From NCBI GenBank assembly GCA_023391695.1, contig JAEWAK010000001.1, positions 66,272-130,271 of the forward strand: 64,000 bases of DNA. Reading direction: 5' to 3'. A program made the translations under genes and the position numbers. The notes beneath the pieces are model-generated. The model had not been told where the DNA came from and searched no databases. It worked only from the letters and a program-made list of their open reading frames with translations. Shown in pieces: positions 60,439 through 64,000 of this stretch (its first letter is position 1; each line of letters starts with the position of its first letter). Origin of the DNA: Bacillota bacterium (GTDB taxonomy: Bacteria > Bacillota > Clostridia > Lachnospirales > Lachnospiraceae).

Positions 60439-61187
60439 TCGAAATTAAGAATGTCCATAAAGCTTTCGGTAAAAATAAAGTATTAAGGGGAGTAAATATA
60501 CGGGTAGAAAAAGGGGATGTTGTTGTAATACTTGGTTCCAGCGGCTCCGGAAAAACAACCCTTTTAAGGTGTATTAATTTTCTGGAAAAAGCCGATGAAG
60601 GTGAAATCAGAATAAACGATACACAGGTTAAATTTAAAAATGCCACGAAAAAAGAAATCCTTGATATCCGGAAAAAAACAGCCTTTGTATTCCAGAATTA
60701 TAATCTTTTTAATAATAAGACTGCCCTTGAAAATGTGACGGAAGGACTTATCGTTGCCAGGAAGGTACCGAAAAAGGAAGCGGAAGAGCGGGCCAAGGAT
60801 GCCCTGAACAAAGTCGGTTTATCCCAGAAGTATGATTCATATCCCAGCCAGTTATCCGGCGGACAGCAGCAGCGGGTCGGAATCGCAAGGGCCCTTGTGC
60901 TGAATCCGGAAGTCATATTGTTTGATGAACCCACCTCTGCCCTGGATCCGGAGCTGATCGGAGAAGCCCTGGCAGTCATTAAAAAAGTTGCAAAAGAAGG
61001 CATTACCATGATTGTTGTAACCCATGAAATGTCATTTGCTTCCGATGTTGCCAATCATGTCATCTTTATGGACGAAGGTGTAATTGTTGAAGAAGGTACT
61101 CCAAATGAGATATTCACCCGTCCGAAAGAAGAACGGACGAAACAGTTTTTAAAGAGAATCCTGCCGGAGGCAGTATATTATATTTAG
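60435..61187 (+). CDS. polar amino-acid ABC transporter ATPase (TcyN-like)
   Basis: About 250 residues. Walker A GSSGSGKTT near residue 34, Q-loop FVFQNYNLF, signature LSGGQQQRVGIARAL, Walker B VILFDEPTSALD and switch His in VTHEMSFA are all intact. It drives the TcyL/M-type permeases; being the only such ATPase in the locus, it may power both sets. ATG 60435 has AGGAGG nine bases upstream and overlaps the previous stop. Confidence 0.95.
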   Translation: MIEIKNVHKAFGKNKVLRGVNIRVEKGDVVVILGSSGSGKTTLLRCINFLEKADEGEIRINDTQVKFKNATKKEILDIRKKTAFVFQNYNLFNNKTALENVTEGLIVARKVPKKEAEERAKDALNKVGLSQKYDSYPSQLSGGQQQRVGIARALVLNPEVILFDEPTSALDPELIGEALAVIKKVAKEGITMIVVTHEMSFASDVANHVIFMDEGVIVEEGTPNEIFTRPKEERTKQFLKRILPEAVYYI

Positions 61188-61257
61188 CCCGCGCAGGTGT
61201 GGGGTTATGAAACGGTAAATAAGCTATATGGCAGACAAGAGGTTACGATTTGATTTT

Positions 61258-61273
61258 ATTCTGTAAACAGAAT
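61258..61273. promoter_or_regulatory. palindrome between the TcyN-like and SsuC-like genes
   Basis: ATTCTGTAAACAGAAT, arms ATTCTG/CAGAAT with a TAAA centre and no T run. It is a possible operator for the SsuC/SsuB genes. Confidence 0.35.
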
Positions 61274-61374
61274 CTAATTTGATTTAAGATAATAACCTTA
61301 ATAAAGGCAAATAAAATTTACAATAATTAAAAGTTGATAATTAAATGTTGATTAACTAAAAGGAGGATAGTGTA

Positions 61375-62157
61375 ATGGGAATGAAAAAGAAACAAACGAA
61401 AAAGGTATATGAATTAATACTGCCTTTTCTATTACCGGTTTTATTTATTCTGATATGGTTTATATGGACTTTAATTTTAAATCCCAAGACTATCCTGCCA
61501 TCTCCGTTTGAAATAATTGACAAGGCGCTATCCATGACTGCCAACAGACAGTTAGGCGAATACACCCTGATCACCTTAAAACGAGCTTTAGCCGGATTCT
61601 TAATCGGAGGTGGAAGCGGTTTTCTGCTGGGGCTGGCAAACGGAATATTGCGTCCGGCCGATATCAGTTTGAATCCAACAATACGGATATTCCGGAACAT
61701 TCCGGTTCTTGTGTTTCTGACATTTGTGATACTACTGTTTGGGACAGGAGAAAGAGTTAAAATTATCCTGGTCGCAGCCGATGTCTTTTTCCCCATCTAT
61801 ATCAATACTTATGGCGGGATAAAATCAATGGATAAAGGGTTAATTGATATGGGAAAAGCATATGGTTTAAACAATTTAGCTCTGTTGAAAGAGCTTGTTT
61901 TTCCGGGAGCTTTTTTTTCTTTGTTTACCAGTATACGGCAATCCCTTAGGACAATGTGGACGGTCTTGATTGCAATAGAGATAATTATACCGGATAAGGG
62001 CATAGGATCGATGGCTTTATCAGCGGTAAAATCCGCGCAGATGGATCAATTGGCAATAAGTATAATCTTATATGCCGTATTAAGTAAGTTATCCGATGGT
62101 ATTGCAGGAGCATTTGAACGGAGGGTATTGAGCTGGAAAACCGATCTGAAAATTTAG
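61375..62157 (+). CDS. SsuC/TauC-type ABC transporter permease
   Basis: 260 residues, about six membrane segments, BPD_transp family of nitrate/sulfonate/taurine importers: TILPSPFEIIDKAL, the FRNIPVLVFLTFVILLFGTG block and the loop YGGIKSMDKGLIDMGKAYGL. AGGAGG precedes the ATG. Only the ATPase accompanies it; the SsuA-like binding protein may lie beyond the window. A sulfur-compound substrate would match the upstream operon. Confidence 0.85.
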   Translation: MGMKKKQTKKVYELILPFLLPVLFILIWFIWTLILNPKTILPSPFEIIDKALSMTANRQLGEYTLITLKRALAGFLIGGGSGFLLGLANGILRPADISLNPTIRIFRNIPVLVFLTFVILLFGTGERVKIILVAADVFFPIYINTYGGIKSMDKGLIDMGKAYGLNNLALLKELVFPGAFFSLFTSIRQSLRTMWTVLIAIEIIIPDKGIGSMALSAVKSAQMDQLAISIILYAVLSKLSDGIAGAFERRVLSWKTDLKI

Positions 62158-62297
62158 AAGCGTTAAATAAATAATCCGATGGGTAACTTCACTGTGAAAA
62201 GACTAAGAACAGGCAGCCAATACAAAGGAAATCACCTTTTGTAACTTGCTGAATGAATGAAAAAAATTGTGGTTTTACAGGGAAAGAGGTGAATCAA

Positions 62298-63065
62298 TTG
62301 TGTGAAAATAAGAAGGGATATTCCATTGAAATTAAAGAGCTTGGTAAAAATCATGGCAGTCTTACGGTATTCCATGATTTTAATATTACAATCGAAGCCG
62401 GTGATTTTGTAGCCATTGTAGGCCCAAGCGGTTCCGGAAAAAGTACCTTGTTACGTATGATATCAGGTCTTGACAGCTTTTCTTCAGGCAGTATTAAGAT
62501 AGATGGAAAGGAAATAGCAGGAGTTAATAAAGGGGTAAGGGTTGTATTTCAGGAAGCTGCTTTGATTCCCTGGAGAAATATCATTAAAAATGTAATCTTT
62601 GGAACCATTGATAAAAATGAAGCAACAGCCGCACAGATTTTAGAGAAAGCAGGCCTCATTAATAAGAAATACGCATGGCCCAACGCCCTGACTGACGGCG
62701 AGAAACAAAGGGTTTCCTTAGCCAGGGCACTTGCCGGAAAACCCAATATTCTGCTTCTTGATGATCCTTTGGGTACACTTGATGCACTGACCAAAATGGA
62801 GATACAGGGGTTAATTGAAAAACTCTGGCTGGAACTTGGCTTCACGGCAGTTCTTGTTACCCGTGATGTAAGTGAAGCCGTCAGGCTGGCAAACAGGGTA
62901 ATTCTATTAGAGAAGAATAACAGCAATATGGATTTGCAGATTACATTGTCGCGGCCGAGGATAAAAGATAATGATGCCGGTTATTTTGAACAGTATATCC
63001 TAAATAAACTTACGGAAGATAAGAATGCCGGGGAGGAGGCCAAAAGACTTGAATATACCATATAG
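62298..63065 (+). CDS. SsuB/TauB-type ABC transporter ATPase
   Basis: About 255 residues. Walker A VGPSGSGKST near residue 45, Q-loop VVFQEAALIPWRN and Walker B LLLDDPLGTLD are present. The signature reads LTDGEKQRVSLARAL instead of LSGGQ(Q)R, and the switch histidine position is VTRDVSEA (Arg for His). These changes could lower ATPase activity. I favour TTG 62298, with AAAGAGGTGA six bases upstream; ATG 62253 would add 15 residues and lacks a ribosome binding site. It pairs with the permease at 61375. Confidence 0.82.
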   Translation: MCENKKGYSIEIKELGKNHGSLTVFHDFNITIEAGDFVAIVGPSGSGKSTLLRMISGLDSFSSGSIKIDGKEIAGVNKGVRVVFQEAALIPWRNIIKNVIFGTIDKNEATAAQILEKAGLINKKYAWPNALTDGEKQRVSLARALAGKPNILLLDDPLGTLDALTKMEIQGLIEKLWLELGFTAVLVTRDVSEAVRLANRVILLEKNNSNMDLQITLSRPRIKDNDAGYFEQYILNKLTEDKNAGEEAKRLEYTI

Positions 63066-63102
63066 AAGGAATGCCGTTAATAAAAAATGCTATTAAGTAG
63101 GA

Positions 63103-63654
63103 ATGCTATTAATACAGCATTATAATGAAATGTGCTATCGTATCATAAAAGGCGATTGCTTGATGAAAAAAGTGCTTAATGATGCTATAAATGGGATTAC
63201 TTTACTTTCTGAGCTTACTTATGTCGATAACAAAAATATTGGCACACTTGGACATTCATATGGCGGGAATACTGTTTTATTTCTTTCTGCGGTTGATGAA
63301 CGAATAGCTTTTAGCTGTGCAAGCGGCAGTGCTTGTACTTATAAAAATCGAATGTTAAACTATGTAGGGATTGAAATGGCAAGTGTAATTCCGAACTTTC
63401 ATAGCAAATATGATATATTCGATTTGGTATCATGTATTGCACCAAGACAGCTACTTATTGTTTCTGCGGAAGATGATAAATATTCAAGAGATGCGACTTA
63501 TATCGTTGAAAAAGCCAGCCCGGCATATGCAGAGCTCAATGCTTTAAACCACCTATACCACAAGAGATATCGAGGTGGTCATGGATTGACGAAAGAAAGA
63601 TTCGATTTTATTATTGATTGGCTCAATTCAAATGCAAAACATTGTATAGTATAA
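63103..63654 (+). pseudogene. N-terminally truncated α/β-hydrolase (dienelactone hydrolase/esterase-like)
   Basis: 183 codons. The nucleophile elbow GHSYGGN is near residue 49, the acid in VSAEDDKYSRD and the histidine in YRGGHGLTKERF, so the catalytic triad region is complete. The ~100-150 residues that precede it in typical family members (first β-strands and oxyanion loop) are missing. The frame opens with MLLIQHYNEMCYRII right after three AATGC(C/T)RTTAA-like repeats at 63070-63110, suggesting a deletion joined here. It is probably inactive. Confidence 0.55.
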
Positions 63655-63982
63655 GCATAATTAGACGTTGTTTTACTTCGGTATGTTTATTTATGGTGTT
63701 AATATATTTATGAAGAGCACTATTTTTCATATCATAAAAACAACAATATTATCTAACATAGCTTTAAATTTCAAGTTTCTAAAATTTCTAAAAACACTCC
63801 CAACTGGTAACTGCCGTAAACTCAAACAGCTACACTACCGAAAACTCAAACAATTGTTTGCCCTTCCGTATAGCCCAGCTCTGAAAGGTAAATATTTTTC
63901 GCACTAATTAATTTGAAATTACACCATACTTCTCTACGAAAGTGTATAATAAAAGAAAAAACTTTTTCGCAGAGGAGAGAAA
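63655..63982 (+). other. intergenic stretch with a short direct repeat
   Basis: No gene is supported. CTGCCGTAAACTCAAACA (63811) is repeated with changes as CTACCGAAAACTCAAACA (from 63835). TATAAT at 63946 could be the -10 of the next gene. Confidence 0.4.
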
Positions 63983-64000
63983 ATGACGCGTGCAGAAAAA
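63983..64000 (+). CDS. start of an unidentified gene (partial)
   Basis: ATG at 63983 begins MTRAEK and runs off the window; GAGGAGAG lies six bases upstream. Too short to identify. Confidence 0.55.

Noticed and set aside
63668..63907. 79-codon frame near the window end
   Set aside because: It covers a short direct repeat and has no ribosome binding site or coding bias.

Overview
This window looks like a chromosomal segment of a low-GC, Gram-positive anaerobe of the Clostridia, most likely Lachnospiraceae. The base composition is AT-rich, ribosome binding sites are strong AGGAGG types, TTG and GTG starts occur, and the replicative polymerase is PolC. The core block at 34.1-45.6 kb (pyrH-frr-uppS-cdsA-dxr-rseP-ispG-polC) is the usual Clostridia order. 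The genus assignment is inference.

Layout. 0-2.9 kb is worn: a partial gene, a 2,4-diaminopentanoate dehydrogenase-like gene whose tail runs into its own terminator, a CarD-like regulator, and remnants of mutS and a housekeeping sigma factor, followed by intact uvrA (2.9-5.7 kb). 6.0-15.0 kb is a carbohydrate or sugar-acid locus: racemase-like protein, glycosidase, ABC importer, FadR-type GntR regulator, split transketolase and D-2-hydroxyacid dehydrogenase. Three ACGT-N3-ACGT palindromes mark a probable regulon. 15.0-15.5 kb holds repeats and a possible structured RNA, then a CgeB-like glycosyltransferase. 16.8-26.9 kb is a second glycan locus: a divergent LacI regulator, a small four-cysteine protein, two DUF4832-like glycosidase relatives, a GNAT-like acyltransferase, a Gfo/Idh/MocA oxidoreductase and an ABC importer. 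27.4-31.5 kb carries a nucleotidyltransferase, an N-acetylhexosamine 1-kinase homologue, galE and a CBM9-like protein. A decayed membrane gene, a polysaccharide deacetylase and a bactofilin lead into the core block. After polC come tRNA-Glu(CTC), a 58-nt palindrome and a secreted GH18 chitinase on the minus strand.

50.4-63.1 kb is the most unusual part: a promoter and a leader with an intrinsic terminator, then two TcyJKLMN-type amino-acid/cystine uptake sets (two binding proteins, one of them frameshifted, four permeases, one ATPase), an M20 amidohydrolase, NifD-like and NifK-like proteins, a NifX-like protein, and an SsuC/SsuB-type permease and ATPase. NifD/K keep the P-cluster cysteine pattern, but the NifD-like protein lacks the equivalents of the FeMo-cofactor histidine, Gln191 and His195, so it is unlikely to be a true nitrogenase. 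The transporter plus M20 set resembles the Bacillus subtilis ytmI operon for N-acyl S-alkyl-cysteines, and nitrogenase-like methylthio-alkane reductases are known. I infer an organosulfur uptake and reductive C-S cleavage system. No NifH-like reductase lies in the window.

Several short repeats are placed next to genes: a roughly 75-bp two-hairpin element ending in a Shine-Dalgarno and start codon (before dxr, before nifD-like, and supplying the start of a permease), a 160-bp MITE in two copies, and a leader hairpin shared by polC and a small membrane-protein gene.
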